A DNA stretch of 64,000 nt, taken from NCBI RefSeq assembly GCF_000340905.1, contig NC_020284.1, positions 248,001 to 312,000 of the forward strand, given 5' to 3'. Origin of the DNA: Candidatus Kinetoplastibacterium galatii TCC219. GTDB lineage: Bacteria; Pseudomonadota; Gammaproteobacteria; Burkholderiales; Burkholderiaceae_B. Positions 8,859 to 19,400 of this stretch are shown piece by piece. The notes beneath the pieces were generated by a model. That model worked only from the letters and a program-made list of their open reading frames with translations. It was not told the DNA's origin and did not search any database. Positions within the stretch are counted from its first letter, which is position 1; each line of letters opens with the position of its first letter. The translations under genes and the position numbers were made by a program.

Positions 8859-9335
8859 TCAAGTATTTGTTGATCCAAAACCTTTTTCTCCTCTGGTATT
8901 TTGATGTGAGAAATTTTCAACTATTTTAAAATCAGGTCTTATTATGGGGATAAATATCATTTGAGCTATTCTCTCTCCTGGTGCGATATCTATATCTATT
9001 CCTGACTCTATATTATTTCTATTCCAAACACTTATTAATATAGGACCTGAATAGTCTGCATCAATTACCCCCGCTGTATTTCCCAGCACTAGACCTTTCT
9101 TATGCCCTAATCCAGATCTTGGTAATATCATTGCCATAATATTTTTATTATTTATATGAATAGATATCCCAGATGATAATAACTGAGCAGGATTTCCAGG
9201 TTTTATTTTTATTGTACTATCTATACAAGCGTATAGATCTATAGCAGCTGCAAGATCTGTTTGATAGGTTGGAGGCCCCCATAATTTTATTATTCGATCA
9301 TCTAATATTTTTATTTCTATAGAAATGTTATTCAT
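8859..9335 (-). CDS. dut: deoxyuridine triphosphatase (dUTPase)
   Basis: Hydrolyses dUTP to dUMP and pyrophosphate, keeping uracil out of DNA and supplying dTMP synthesis. The 158-residue trimeric-type protein has the five family motifs: AAIDLYAC, PRSGLGHKKGLVLGN, GVIDADYSG, PGERIAQMIF and the C-terminal RGEKGFGST (usually RGxGGFGST, here Lys replaces the fourth-position Gly). It ends the minus-strand unit ribF-ileS-lspA-coaBC-dut, eight bases after coaBC, and converges on ptsH with only 21 bases between the stops. Confidence 0.95.
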   Translation of the reverse strand: MNNISIEIKILDDRIIKLWGPPTYQTDLAAAIDLYACIDSTIKIKPGNPAQLLSSGISIHINNKNIMAMILPRSGLGHKKGLVLGNTAGVIDADYSGPILISVWNRNNIESGIDIDIAPGERIAQMIFIPIIRPDFKIVENFSHQNTRGEKGFGSTNT

Positions 9336-9343
9336 ATTTTTAA

Positions 9344-10543
9344 CTAAACTATTTTTGTTCTATTGTGAATTTCAAGCATTAATTTTCTTGCTGCTTGCAT
9401 TTTACTCATTTTAGGGAATTTATATGATCCATTAGAGTCAAAAAGTACCAATGTTGTTGTATCCAGCTCAAATGTTTCGCTAGCTATATTTCCTACTATT
9501 AGTTGTACTTTTTTGCTTAGTAGTTTCAGTCTAGCATTTTTATCTAAATCATCTGTTTCGGCGGCAAATCCTACACACCAAGGACCATTATCAATTCTAG
9601 CTACTTCTGCCAGTATATCCTTATTAAAAGTTAATGATATATTAGGAATAGTTTTCAAAATATTATCTTTTTTGATTTTATTTTTACTAAAATTTTTTAT
9701 TTTCCAATCACAAACAGCAGCTACAGATATGAATATGTCTGTAGCTCGAACATTATTCATAACAGTTTCATACATTTCTTCAGCTGTTGTTACTTTATAA
9801 CATTCAATATTATAAGGAATCTCTAATGATGTTGGGCCGGTAATCATTGTTACTATCCCTCCTAATTCGCTTGCTGCTCTTGCTATAGCATAACCTGTCT
9901 TACCTGAGGATCTATTACTAATAAATCTAACAGGATCAATCGGTTCAATAGTTGGTCCAGCAGTTATAAGTATTTTTTTTCCTTTTAATAACTTGTCTTG
10001 TAGTGAGGCTATTATTTCGTTAACTATACTAGTAGTTTCAGATAATCTTCCTATACCAATATCGCCACATGCTTGTTTTCCAGATTCTGGTCCTATAATA
10101 TTTATTTTATCTTCTATTAGTTGCTTAATATTTCTTTGTGTGCTGGAATTATCCCACATCTCTTTATTCATAGCTGGAGCTATAAACAAAGGGCATTTCC
10201 TAGCTAAACAAATTGTTGATAATAAATCATCGCCTATTCCATTAGCTATTTTTGCTATGAAATTTGCAGTTGCTGGCGCTATTAATATTAAGTCATTACA
10301 ACGGCCTAGACTTATATGAGTCATGCCATTATAAAATTTATCTTCATTTTCGTCACTAAATACAGGCCTACCTGACAAAGCCTCCATTGTAATTGGAGTA
10401 ATGAATTTTTGAGCAGATCTTGTCATTACAATATCTACGATTGCCCCATTACTTATTAGTCTTCTAGTTAATTCTGCTATTTTATAGCAAGATATACTAC
10501 CAGTCATTCCTAAGACTATACGTTTCTTATCAAGATCTAGCAT
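9344..10543 (-). CDS. coaBC: bifunctional phosphopantothenoylcysteine decarboxylase/synthetase
   Basis: Two consecutive steps of coenzyme A synthesis. The N-terminal flavoprotein CoaC domain has GMTGSISCYKIAELTRRL, the HISLGR region with the catalytic His, PAMNKEMW and the cysteine in ACGDIGIGRL. The C-terminal CoaB domain starts near LLKGKKILITAGPTIEPID and has RFISNRSSGKTGYAIA and the lysine-rich KIKNFSKNKIKK. Its 399 residues are normal for the fused enzyme. It lies between lspA and dut in the same direction, a common proteobacterial arrangement. Confidence 0.95.
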   Translation of the reverse strand: MLDLDKKRIVLGMTGSISCYKIAELTRRLISNGAIVDIVMTRSAQKFITPITMEALSGRPVFSDENEDKFYNGMTHISLGRCNDLILIAPATANFIAKIANGIGDDLLSTICLARKCPLFIAPAMNKEMWDNSSTQRNIKQLIEDKINIIGPESGKQACGDIGIGRLSETTSIVNEIIASLQDKLLKGKKILITAGPTIEPIDPVRFISNRSSGKTGYAIARAASELGGIVTMITGPTSLEIPYNIECYKVTTAEEMYETVMNNVRATDIFISVAAVCDWKIKNFSKNKIKKDNILKTIPNISLTFNKDILAEVARIDNGPWCVGFAAETDDLDKNARLKLLSKKVQLIVGNIASETFELDTTTLVLFDSNGSYKFPKMSKMQAARKLMLEIHNRTKIV

Positions 10544-10564
10544 TTTATTAATTTATTGAATTCA

Positions 10565-11101
10565 CTAGCTTTCATATGTATTTTGGTTTTTTGACATAAA
10601 ATCATTTGTAACAAAAATCAAAAAACCTATGCTTATCATAATATCTGCTATATTAAATACTGGGAAGTAAAAATTGTGGTAATGCAAGGATATAAAATCT
10701 ATTACATATCCGTAGACTATTCTATCAGAAACATTTCCAAGAGTACCACTAAGTACTAATATAGCAGCAAACCTTATTTTAATAGACAAATCACTTTTAT
10801 CACTGGCTAATCGATGTATAAATATCATTATGAATATCGATGCAACAATTCCAATAGAGATAAGTAGATATTTTTGCCATACTTGCTGATTTGATAGCAA
10901 CCCGAATGCTGCTCCATCGTTATATATCAGCGTTAAATCTAAAAATGGAAATACATTTAAACTGCTGCCGTAAGATAAATGGTTGTTATAATATGCTTTT
11001 GTTCCTTTGTCCAGAAAAACGAAGAGAAGCACACCAATAACATATAATATATTATTAAGACTGATAAAATTAACAAGCCGCCACCTACTATTATTAGTCA
11101 T
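10565..11101 (-). CDS. lspA: lipoprotein signal peptidase
   Basis: Inner-membrane aspartyl protease that removes signal peptides from diacylated prolipoproteins. The 178-residue protein has four hydrophobic segments and the two conserved blocks with catalytic aspartates, GNVSDRIVYGYVIDF and FPVFNIADIMISIG, plus NDGAAFGLLS in the periplasmic part. A substrate is visible in this window: the NlpD-like lipoprotein at 47 kb with a clear lipobox. It sits 32 bases after ileS, the conserved ileS-lspA pair. Confidence 0.94.
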   Translation of the reverse strand: MTNNSRWRLVNFISLNNILYVIGVLLFVFLDKGTKAYYNNHLSYGSSLNVFPFLDLTLIYNDGAAFGLLSNQQVWQKYLLISIGIVASIFIMIFIHRLASDKSDLSIKIRFAAILVLSGTLGNVSDRIVYGYVIDFISLHYHNFYFPVFNIADIMISIGFLIFVTNDFMSKNQNTYES

Positions 11102-11133
11102 AATTCATATCCTCTATAAGCACAAAATTATGA

Positions 11134-14004
11134 CTACATACAGGTAGATTCTGACGATAGTATGTTTTCCACGCATCTGATGCATAGGTCTTTATATCTA
11201 TCATTGCATCCAACATCTTCGGTATAATGCCAGCAACGTTCGCATTTCTTATTGCTAGATACATTGACATTAATTATTACATCATTACTATCATGCTTAT
11301 AAACTAATACTTTTGATACAATTAATACAAACTTCAATTCTTCTTTTAAACTGTCTAATATTTTTTTATCAGACAAGTTCACATATATATTTACTTCAGC
11401 TTGCAGGGATGATCCTAGTTTACCAGTATTGCGTATTTCCTCTATCTTTTTTTGTGTTAAGTCTCTAATTAATCTAATACGATCCCATTTTTTAACCAGC
11501 AAGCTATAATCATTATTATCAAGCCCTAAATTATTATATACATCAGTGAATATTGTAATATTGTTATTCATTTTTGTATTAAAATCTATTGCTTTTGTTT
11601 CTAGCAATGATTTCCATGCTTCTTCTGCTGTAAATGATAGTATAGGAGCTAGCATCTTTATCAAAGATTGAGCAATTTCTGATAAGGCGCTCTGAGCAGA
11701 TTTTCTAGCGAAACTATCTGGTTTTGTGGTGTATAATCTATCCTTTAAAATATCTAAATAAAATGCCCCTAGTTCTTCCGAACAAAAATTTTGTAATTTA
11801 GATATTGCTGTATGAAAGTCATATTTTTCATAATGACAAATCACTTCTTTTTGTATTTGATATGTTACGCACAGAAAATATTTATCTATTTCTAACAGAT
11901 TGTCAAACTTTATGAATTGCTCAGCTCTATCGAAATCGTTAAGATTGGCAAGGAGAAATCTTACTGTATTGCGCATTCTTCGGTAGCTTTCAACCACTCT
12001 ATCAAGTATTTCATCTGAAATGTGCATTTCTGCAGAATAATCTGTAGTAGCAACCCATAACCTTAGTATTTCTGCTCCTAGAGAATTACATATCTCCTTA
12101 GGTGATATTATATTTCCTAATGATTTACTCATTTTGCGGCCATTTTGATCCACAAAAAATCCATGTGTTAAGACTGATTTGTAAGGTGATTTTCCATACA
12201 GCATGCAACCAACCAACAAAGAAGAATGAAACCATCCCCTGTGTTGATCTGAGCCTTCTAGATATAAATCGGCAGGCCAGCTCAGTATATTTTTATGAGA
12301 ACCATCGATGTCATTATTAAGACCTCCTATTACAGTGGCATGCGTTGACCCAGAGTCAAACCACACATCTAATGTATCTTGATTTTTTCTATAAAGCTCT
12401 ACTTCACTTTCATCTATCAGATCACTTATATCTATTTTTTGCCATTCCTCTATACCACCTTTCTCTACTCTTAGAGCTATTTTCTCTAGAATTTCTATAG
12501 TTCTAGGGTGAATTTCATCAGTTTCTTTGTTTACTAGAAAAGCTATAGGCACACCCCATTTTCTTTGTCTTGAGAGTGTCCAGTCTGGTCTATTAGCTAT
12601 CATAGATTTCAAACGTTCTTTTCCCCATGTAGGGTAGAATGTTATGTTGTCAATGTTTGATAAAGCTGATTCTCTAATTGTTATATCATTATGCTTGATA
12701 TCCATTCCAGCAAACCATTGACGTGTTGCTCTTAATATGATTGGTGTTTTATGGCGCCAGCAGTGCATATAACTATGAGAATAGTCTTCAGATTTTACTA
12801 ATGATCCGTTTTTTTCTAGAAGATCTAGTATCTCTTTGTTTGCATCCCAAATTATTTTATCACCAAAAACTGGTAGGTTTTTATCATACTTGCCATTGCT
12901 ATTAACCATGTTAAGTATATCTTTGTCTTGAAAGCCATTTTCTTTAAAAACAGCAAAATCTTCCACGCCATGCGCTGGTGCAGAGTGTACTACACCTGTA
13001 CCATTATCCAATGTTACATAATTAGCAAGATATAGCTTAGATCGTCTATTATAAAAATTATGTGTCTCGGATAATGGATGTAAAAATTCTAAATTCAGTA
13101 AATATTTTCCTTTGGTAGTGGCTATTATTTCAAATTCTTTAATATTTGTTTTTTCAATAAAGTAATTAATTCTGTCTTTTGCTACTATTATTAAAGAACC
13201 ATGAATAAATGATGGCTTAACTCGCACCAGGGAATATTCTAAATCAGGATGTACATTTATAAATTGATTAACAGGTATGGTCCAAGGAGTTGTTGTCCAT
13301 ATAACAATACCTCCATCTTCTTGGATTTTGTCTAAATTAAAAGCTCTTGATAATTTATCTTTTTCAGTAAACTTGAAGGATACAAATATAGAAGTATCTA
13401 GGCGGTCGTTGTACTCAACCTCTGCATCAGATAAAGCTGATCCGCAATCAAAACACCAGTTAACAGGCTTCAGTCCTTTGTAAAGATATCCATTTTTTAA
13501 AATTTTAGCTAACACCCTAAGCTCATTAGCTTCATTTTTAAAGTTCATTGTTAAATATGGATTATCCCAGTGTCCCAATATACCAAGACGTTTAAATTCG
13601 GATTTTTGTCTTTCGACCTGTTGGCTTGCATATTTACGGGCCCTTTGCTGCAACTCCTTAGTTTCTAGATTTTTGCCATATTTCTTTTCTATTTGAATTT
13701 CTATAGGCATACCATGGCAATCCCAACCAGGAACATACTGTGCATTATACCCAAGCATCAGTTTACTCTTAATTATTATATCTTTTAGGATTTTATTAAT
13801 AGCATGTCCAAGGTGTATATCCCCGTTTGCATAAGGAGGGCCATCATGTAAAGTAAACTTTACTCTGTCTTTACATGCGGATTCAATAGCTGTATATATT
13901 TGTTTGTCTTCTAATTGTTTTACCCACACAGGCTCTCTCTGCGCTAAATTTCCACGCATAGGGAAAGATGTTTCAGGTAAATTAAGTGTTTTTTTATAGT
14001 CCAT
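11134..14004 (-). CDS. ileS: isoleucyl-tRNA synthetase
   Basis: Class I synthetase of 956 residues. The HIGH signature appears as [13 protein letters not shown] near residue 60, the editing domain includes [12 protein letters not shown], and [11 protein letters not shown] is the second ATP-binding signature. The C-terminal zinc-binding cysteines are present in [13 protein letters not shown] and CIRC. The start codon overlaps the end of ribF by 11 bases, indicating translational coupling. No truncation relative to the E. coli type. Confidence 0.97.
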   Translation of the reverse strand: MDYKKTLNLPETSFPMRGNLAQREPVWVKQLEDKQIYTAIESACKDRVKFTLHDGPPYANGDIHLGHAINKILKDIIIKSKLMLGYNAQYVPGWDCHGMPIEIQIEKKYGKNLETKELQQRARKYASQQVERQKSEFKRLGILGHWDNPYLTMNFKNEANELRVLAKILKNGYLYKGLKPVNWCFDCGSALSDAEVEYNDRLDTSIFVSFKFTEKDKLSRAFNLDKIQEDGGIVIWTTTPWTIPVNQFINVHPDLEYSLVRVKPSFIHGSLIIVAKDRINYFIEKTNIKEFEIIATTKGKYLLNLEFLHPLSETHNFYNRRSKLYLANYVTLDNGTGVVHSAPAHGVEDFAVFKENGFQDKDILNMVNSNGKYDKNLPVFGDKIIWDANKEILDLLEKNGSLVKSEDYSHSYMHCWRHKTPIILRATRQWFAGMDIKHNDITIRESALSNIDNITFYPTWGKERLKSMIANRPDWTLSRQRKWGVPIAFLVNKETDEIHPRTIEILEKIALRVEKGGIEEWQKIDISDLIDESEVELYRKNQDTLDVWFDSGSTHATVIGGLNNDIDGSHKNILSWPADLYLEGSDQHRGWFHSSLLVGCMLYGKSPYKSVLTHGFFVDQNGRKMSKSLGNIISPKEICNSLGAEILRLWVATTDYSAEMHISDEILDRVVESYRRMRNTVRFLLANLNDFDRAEQFIKFDNLLEIDKYFLCVTYQIQKEVICHYEKYDFHTAISKLQNFCSEELGAFYLDILKDRLYTTKPDSFARKSAQSALSEIAQSLIKMLAPILSFTAEEAWKSLLETKAIDFNTKMNNNITIFTDVYNNLGLDNNDYSLLVKKWDRIRLIRDLTQKKIEEIRNTGKLGSSLQAEVNIYVNLSDKKILDSLKEELKFVLIVSKVLVYKHDSNDVIINVNVSSNKKCERCWHYTEDVGCNDRYKDLCIRCVENILSSESTCM

Positions 14005-14986
14005 GTTTTAAAAAATAATATCGTGCGTCTTGTACGTCTTTTTCTATCGCTTCGATAAGAGTACTCATGTTAGTAAATTTTTCTTCATCTCTAAGTTTCA
14101 TTATAAGATCAACTGATATAATTTCACCATATGCATTTACTTTCTCATCCAATAAGTATGTTTCAAGCAACATCTTTCCATTGTTTTCTAGTGTTTTTCT
14201 AGTTCCTAAAAATGCTACCCCTGGTAATGCTTTACCTTTTAATCCATGGACTACTACAGCATAAGTACCAGTGCTGATAGCACAATCTTGCTGAATTTTT
14301 AAATTCATTGTTGGAAAACCTATGGTTCTTCCTATTTTATTTCCGTGTATTACGTGTCCACTAATTGACAACCTTCTTCCTAATAATTTGTTGGCGGCGC
14401 TTATATTTCCTTTGCTTAATATAGATCGTATCCTGGAACTAGATATATTATGATATTCTCCATCTCTCAACATTTCTATAGAAATAGTCTCGAAACATGA
14501 ATTTGATTTTCCTATTTCCTTTAGTGTATTTATGTTTCCAGTTCGATTATGACCAAACCTAAAATTTTCTCCAACTATTACGAGACGTACTTTTAATATA
14601 TCGATAAGGTAATCTTTAATAAAATTCTCTGCAGATATTTTTGCTATATCTTTATTAAATTTGTTTATTATAATTTGGCGAATTCCTTGTTGAGCCAACA
14701 TCGAAAATTTATCTCTAAATCCACAAATATTTTTTTGTTTTTGCCCTGAAAAATATTCTTTTGGATGAGGATAGAACGTTAATATTGAAGGTAATAGATC
14801 TCTAGTTTTAGCCTCATTAAAAAGACAGGAAAGGATTTTTTTGTGTCCTAGATGAATCCCATCAAAATTCCCTATTGTTATTGCACAAGGTTTGAATTTA
14901 TCATTAGGTTTAATATGTCTACTTATGTATAATTTTTCTTTCACAGTTAGTAACTTTGATTTATAAGAGTCAAATAGATAGTTCAT
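13994..14986 (-). CDS. ribF: bifunctional riboflavin kinase/FAD synthetase
   Basis: Converts riboflavin to FMN and then FAD. The N-terminal FMN-adenylyltransferase domain shows [16 protein letters not shown] and the downstream FYPHPKEYF and [12 protein letters not shown] blocks; the C-terminal kinase domain has [15 protein letters not shown] and [11 protein letters not shown]. 330 residues, normal length. It is the first gene of ribF-ileS-lspA-coaBC-dut and is divergent from purN with only 27 bases between start codons. It uses the product of the riboflavin genes ribB and ribH at 54-55 kb. Confidence 0.95.
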   Translation of the reverse strand: MNYLFDSYKSKLLTVKEKLYISRHIKPNDKFKPCAITIGNFDGIHLGHKKILSCLFNEAKTRDLLPSILTFYPHPKEYFSGQKQKNICGFRDKFSMLAQQGIRQIIINKFNKDIAKISAENFIKDYLIDILKVRLVIVGENFRFGHNRTGNINTLKEIGKSNSCFETISIEMLRDGEYHNISSSRIRSILSKGNISAANKLLGRRLSISGHVIHGNKIGRTIGFPTMNLKIQQDCAISTGTYAVVVHGLKGKALPGVAFLGTRKTLENNGKMLLETYLLDEKVNAYGEIISVDLIMKLRDEEKFTNMSTLIEAIEKDVQDARYYFLKHGL

Positions 14987-15013
14987 ATATTAAATAAGAA
15001 GGAAGATTTTATT

Positions 15014-15667
15014 TTGACTAAACATTCTAATAAAAAAAGCCGATTTGTTATACTTATATCAGGTCGAGGCAGCAACATGCAGAAAATAGTCGAGACTTGT
15101 AAAAATGAAAATTGGTCTGCTGATATAAGTGCTGTCATCTCTAATAACCCTAGGGCATCTGGGCTAGATTGGGCTAAAGACAATAACATAAATAGTATAT
15201 CTTTAGACAGTAGTAGTTATTCTGATAGAGATAAATTTGACAGTGATTTAAGCTCAGAGATAGACAAATACTCTCCAGATTATATTTTGCTAGCTGGTTT
15301 TATGAGAATACTAGGTCACTCCTTTGTGAAAAAATACTATGGAAAGTTAATAAATATACATCCTTCTTTACTGCCTGCTTTTCCAGGTTTAAATACGCAC
15401 AGCAACGCTATTGCTAGTGGTGTGCGCATTCATGGCTGCACTGTACATTTCGTGTCTCCAGAGCTAGATAGTGGCCCAATAATAGCTCAAGGCTACACTA
15501 ATGTTTTTACTCACGATACTGTTAAAACACTAGCAGAAAGGGTTCTTATGGTTGAACACAAAGTTTTACCTTCCGTGGCTCATTGGTTAACTTTAGGTGA
15601 AGTTACTCTGAATAATGATAATAAAGCTATAATCCTGAATGATCATAATGGCTTATTTTATTTATGA
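15014..15667 (+). CDS. purN: phosphoribosylglycinamide formyltransferase (TTG start)
   Basis: Transfers a formyl group from 10-formyl-THF to GAR in de novo purine synthesis. The 217-residue protein contains the phosphate loop SGRGSNMQ, the catalytic Asn-His in NIHPSLLPAFPG and the aspartate in VSPELDSGPIIAQ. The start is a TTG at 15014 with AAGGAAG eight bases upstream; the next Met lies inside the substrate loop and is too late. It is divergent from ribF. Its stop is followed by the largest empty spacer of the window. Confidence 0.94.
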   Translation: MTKHSNKKSRFVILISGRGSNMQKIVETCKNENWSADISAVISNNPRASGLDWAKDNNINSISLDSSSYSDRDKFDSDLSSEIDKYSPDYILLAGFMRILGHSFVKKYYGKLINIHPSLLPAFPGLNTHSNAIASGVRIHGCTVHFVSPELDSGPIIAQGYTNVFTHDTVKTLAERVLMVEHKVLPSVAHWLTLGEVTLNNDNKAIILNDHNGLFYL

Positions 15668-16224
15668 TTTAATTTCATGCTAATTAATTATTAGTTAGTT
15701 TTTAATGTTGTATTATGGAAACATAATTTCTATTTGGAATATTAATCATTGTTCCTATAATTTTACAGCTCCGATTTTTAAATTGATTGTTAGCTCACTT
15801 ATTTTTTAGAAATTTCATGCCAATTTATATTATATCTAGCTAATGTTTTATAGTAATATTCTGCTATTCGTTTTTCTGGATTTATGAAATTTCTCATCTA
15901 GTTGTAAGAGTAAAATTATAAAATCAACTTTTTACACTATCCTATATAGTAAGTTAGAATAACGTGTTTTGTATGATTACTCTGCTTAGCATAAAATTTT
16001 AGTAATTGTATTTAATGTGTTTTTAATTATGTATTGTTATAAATGAAGGTTATATAGCTTTACAGCAAGTCTTTATATCTTAATTAAAACCACTAAAGAT
16101 TCTGATATGTTTTTGAATATTCTAATTTAGTTTATTGTCAATTTTGTATTATAGTCTCATTAGGATCATGATATTGATACCTATTTGTCCTTGGAAATTA
16201 TTTTAATATTATCTCATCATAAAT
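15668..16224 (+). other. 557-bp AT-rich spacer, no gene recognised
   Basis: This is the longest stretch without a coding call. It has stop codons in all frames, no recognisable tRNA, RNase P RNA, tmRNA or SRP RNA core, and no clear hairpin followed by a T-run. It may hold the uvrD promoter and eroded remains of a lost gene, but no identifiable homology can be read by eye. Confidence 0.6.
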
Positions 16225-18489
16225 ATGATTCTAGAAGAACTTAACAAAGCACAGAAAGAAGCAGTAACTCTTGATTCTTCACATGCCTTAATTTTAGCTG
16301 GTGCAGGCAGTGGTAAAACCAAAGTTTTAGCATCAAGATTAGCATGGTTATTGGATACTAATCAGGTTGATGTATCCAATATTCTAGCTGTAACATTTAC
16401 CAATAAAGCTGCCCGTGAAATGATTTCTCGTGTTTTGAAAATGGTGAATATAGATACACGCAGACTTTGGATAGGAACTTTTCATAGTTTGTGTCACAGA
16501 ATGCTTAGAATTCATTGCAATGAGGCACATCTATCTAAGGATTTTCAAATCATAGATACATCGGATCAAATATCACTAATCAAACAGCTAATTAAAATTA
16601 ATAATATTAATGATTCAAAATACCAACCAAGAGATTTTCAGCGTTTTGTGAATTCTAATAAAGAAAATGGTGTTAGATATGTTAGTGTAGACACTCGTAG
16701 AAGTTATGATCGTGATTTGTTAGATTTTTATAAATTGTATGAGGATTATTGTTTTAAAAATAATTTGGTAGATTTTTCTGAGCTATTGCTAAGGTGTTAT
16801 GAACTTTTAAAATATAATGATAATCTTCGAGGATACTATAATGACAAGTTTTCTCACATACTAATAGATGAGTTTCAAGATACTAATAAATTACAATATA
16901 ATTGGATAGGTTTACTTATTGGGAGACAGACATCTGTCTTTGCAGTTGGTGATGATGATCAGTCTATATATGCATTTCGCGGTGCAAATATAGATAATAT
17001 GTCGTCGTTTGAAAAGACTTATGCTAAGGGGTCTGTGATTCGTTTAGAGCAAAATTATAGATCTTTTGGACATATACTAGGAGCAGCCAATTCTTTAATA
17101 AAGCACAATAAAGGTCGTCTTGGGAAAACCTTATGGACAGATCAAGGAGACGGAGAGCTAATTAGAGTTGTTGAGAGCTCTAGTGACGTTGGCGAAGCTC
17201 ATTGGATAGTAGAAGAAATAAGGAATCTTATTAGAAAAGGTATAGATGCTAGTAGCATAGCCGTTTTATATAGAAGCAATATGCAATCTAGGGTTATAGA
17301 GCATGCTTTATTTTCTAGTAATATATCATACACAGTTTATGGTGGCCTTAGATTTTTTGAACGCCAAGAGGTTAAGCATGCTCTAGCTTATTTAAGACTT
17401 GTGGTGAATCCAAACGATGATAATGCCTGGTTAAGAGTAGTAAATTTTCCATCACGTGGCATCGGAGCACGCACTATAGAAAATCATTTAGAATTAGCAA
17501 GATCAAATAATTTAAGCTTAAGAGATTCGGCCAGATATGTACCTGGGAAAGGAGGTGCTAGTATATCATCTTTTTCTAGTTTAATTGATGATCTTATTAT
17601 TAATTCTAATAGGCTTACCTTGCCTGAATTAATAGAATACACTATAGAACGTAGTGGGCTGGGGTCGTATTATAAGAGTGAGAAAGATTTGCAGGATCGT
17701 TTAGAAAATTTGAAGGAGCTTATAACTGCAGCTACCGTTTTTTCTATAGATGAAAAGTGTGATAGTACCCCTGCCAACAATTCATTATCTATGAATTCAA
17801 ATATAGATGATGGGATTATCTCTACTCCGTTATTATCATTTCTTTCAAATGCATCCTTAGAAGCAAATGAAAATATATCTGGTGATCATGCTTCTTCTAT
17901 ACAGTTAATGACAGTACATGCCTCTAAAGGTCTAGAGTTTAAGGTGGTTTTTATTACAGGTGTTGAGGAAGGGTTATTCCCTCATGAAAATAGCATGTCC
18001 GAAGATTCCGGATTGGAGGAAGAACGTCGTTTAATGTATGTTGCAATAACTAGGGCAGAAGAAAAGCTATATATTTCTATGGCAAATAGTCGTATGCTGA
18101 GAGGACAAGTTCGTTATTCTTCAAGTTCTCGTTTCCTAGATGAAATAGATATGAATCATATTCAATGGTCTAGGTCTGGAGCTATTTATAAAAATAATTC
18201 AAGTAGACGATTTAAAGAAAAATCAAGTGTTGAGCATACAAAACCCAATCAGAACAATTTAGTCAATAATTATAGTTCTAATTATAGTTCTATTTCTTCC
18301 AATAAAAGATCAATTGTAAATGATAGATTATTTTCGATTGGTCAATCGGTTAGTCATAATCGTTTTGGTGATGGTATTATAGTAAAATTGATTGGTAGTG
18401 GAAGTTCGGCACAAGCTCAAATTAATTTTCAAAATCATGGCATGAAAACTCTAGCTCTAACAGTAGCTAAATTAGAAGTTAAAAACTAG
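16225..18489 (+). CDS. uvrD: UvrD/PcrA-type superfamily 1 DNA helicase
   Basis: 3'-5' DNA helicase of excision and mismatch repair. 754 residues with the SF1 motifs in order: LILAGAGSGKTKVL (Walker A), TFTNKAAREM, DEFQDTN (Walker B), GDDDQSIYAFRGAN, RLEQNYRS, TVHASKGLEFKVVFITGVEEG and EEERRLMYVAITRAEEKL. A C-terminal Tudor-like tail starts at FSIGQSVSHNRFGDGIIVKL. UvrB is encoded at 30.8 kb, so nucleotide excision repair is represented. It converges on prmB with 11 bases between stop codons. Confidence 0.95.
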   Translation: MILEELNKAQKEAVTLDSSHALILAGAGSGKTKVLASRLAWLLDTNQVDVSNILAVTFTNKAAREMISRVLKMVNIDTRRLWIGTFHSLCHRMLRIHCNEAHLSKDFQIIDTSDQISLIKQLIKINNINDSKYQPRDFQRFVNSNKENGVRYVSVDTRRSYDRDLLDFYKLYEDYCFKNNLVDFSELLLRCYELLKYNDNLRGYYNDKFSHILIDEFQDTNKLQYNWIGLLIGRQTSVFAVGDDDQSIYAFRGANIDNMSSFEKTYAKGSVIRLEQNYRSFGHILGAANSLIKHNKGRLGKTLWTDQGDGELIRVVESSSDVGEAHWIVEEIRNLIRKGIDASSIAVLYRSNMQSRVIEHALFSSNISYTVYGGLRFFERQEVKHALAYLRLVVNPNDDNAWLRVVNFPSRGIGARTIENHLELARSNNLSLRDSARYVPGKGGASISSFSSLIDDLIINSNRLTLPELIEYTIERSGLGSYYKSEKDLQDRLENLKELITAATVFSIDEKCDSTPANNSLSMNSNIDDGIISTPLLSFLSNASLEANENISGDHASSIQLMTVHASKGLEFKVVFITGVEEGLFPHENSMSEDSGLEEERRLMYVAITRAEEKLYISMANSRMLRGQVRYSSSSRFLDEIDMNHIQWSRSGAIYKNNSSRRFKEKSSVEHTKPNQNNLVNNYSSNYSSISSNKRSIVNDRLFSIGQSVSHNRFGDGIIVKLIGSGSSAQAQINFQNHGMKTLALTVAKLEVKN

Positions 18490-18500
18490 ATTTCATTCAT

Positions 18501-19397
18501 TTATGGTATCTGTTCTTTATGTAGCAACATAATACTATTCTCAGTATTAGCAGTAGTTATCCATGTTGGATTAATGTTTTGAAAATGTTTTATAAAATTA
18601 TTATATTCATTACCTATTTCTAGGACTAGAATTCCTTCTCTTTTTAAGAATATCTTAACTTTTTTAATATTTTTTATAATACTCATACCATCTTCACCTC
18701 CATCAAGGGCTATTATCGGTTCATGTAAGTATTCTTCAGGCAGGTTATTGAGAGATTGAGTATTTACATAAGGTGGGTTACATATAATGATATCATACTG
18801 ACTGATTGGTATATCATCAAATAGATTACTGTTTATTATTTTAATTCTATCTTGCAGATTATAGTAGTTTATATTTTTTTCAGCTATTTTTAGAGCTTTT
18901 TCAGAAATATCAGTTGCAGTGACAATAGATCTTTGAAAAGAAAGTGCAGACAGTATGGCAAGACACCCTGAGCCAGTACATAAATCCAGAATACTAGTAA
19001 TTGATTCTGGATCTTTAACCCAAGGATATATACAATTTTGTATTATTTCAGAAATCGGAGACCTTGGTATTATAGCATTTTTGTTTATATAAAATTTATA
19101 CCCTTGCAATAAGGATTCTTCTGTTAAATATGAAACAGGTATTCTAAGGTCAACTCTTTTACTAATCAAATGCAGAATTTTTCTTATTTCATTTTCTGTG
19201 ATATTAGAGTCTAAGAATATATCTAGATTATCAGCAGTTAAATTCAATGAATGCAATATGAGATACACGGCCTCATCATATGCATTATCACTTCCATGAC
19301 CAAAAAAAATACCAGATTTATTAAATATAGTTGTTGTATATCTAATAATATCTCTCAAGGTTCTCAATCGATTTATACAAGAATAGTTGATCATCAT
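18501..19397 (-). CDS. prmB: ribosomal protein L3 glutamine methyltransferase
   Basis: SAM-dependent N5-methylation of a glutamine in ribosomal protein L3. The 298-residue protein has the SAM site LDLCTGSGCLAILSAL and the catalytic motif ICNPPYVN. The segment LPEEYLHEPIIALDGGEDGM is of the PrmB type rather than the release-factor enzyme PrmC. It ends the dapC-dapD-dapE-prmB unit, three bases after dapE, an order also seen in free-living betaproteobacteria. The distinction from PrmC is by motif and neighbourhood. Confidence 0.88.
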   Translation of the reverse strand: MMINYSCINRLRTLRDIIRYTTTIFNKSGIFFGHGSDNAYDEAVYLILHSLNLTADNLDIFLDSNITENEIRKILHLISKRVDLRIPVSYLTEESLLQGYKFYINKNAIIPRSPISEIIQNCIYPWVKDPESITSILDLCTGSGCLAILSALSFQRSIVTATDISEKALKIAEKNINYYNLQDRIKIINSNLFDDIPISQYDIIICNPPYVNTQSLNNLPEEYLHEPIIALDGGEDGMSIIKNIKKVKIFLKREGILVLEIGNEYNNFIKHFQNINPTWITTANTENSIMLLHKEQIP

Positions 19398-19400
19398 AAG

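Noticed and set aside
15668..16224. RNase P RNA, tmRNA, 4.5S RNA or 6S RNA in the spacer
   Set aside because: None of the conserved core sequences or GC-rich helices of these RNAs is visible.
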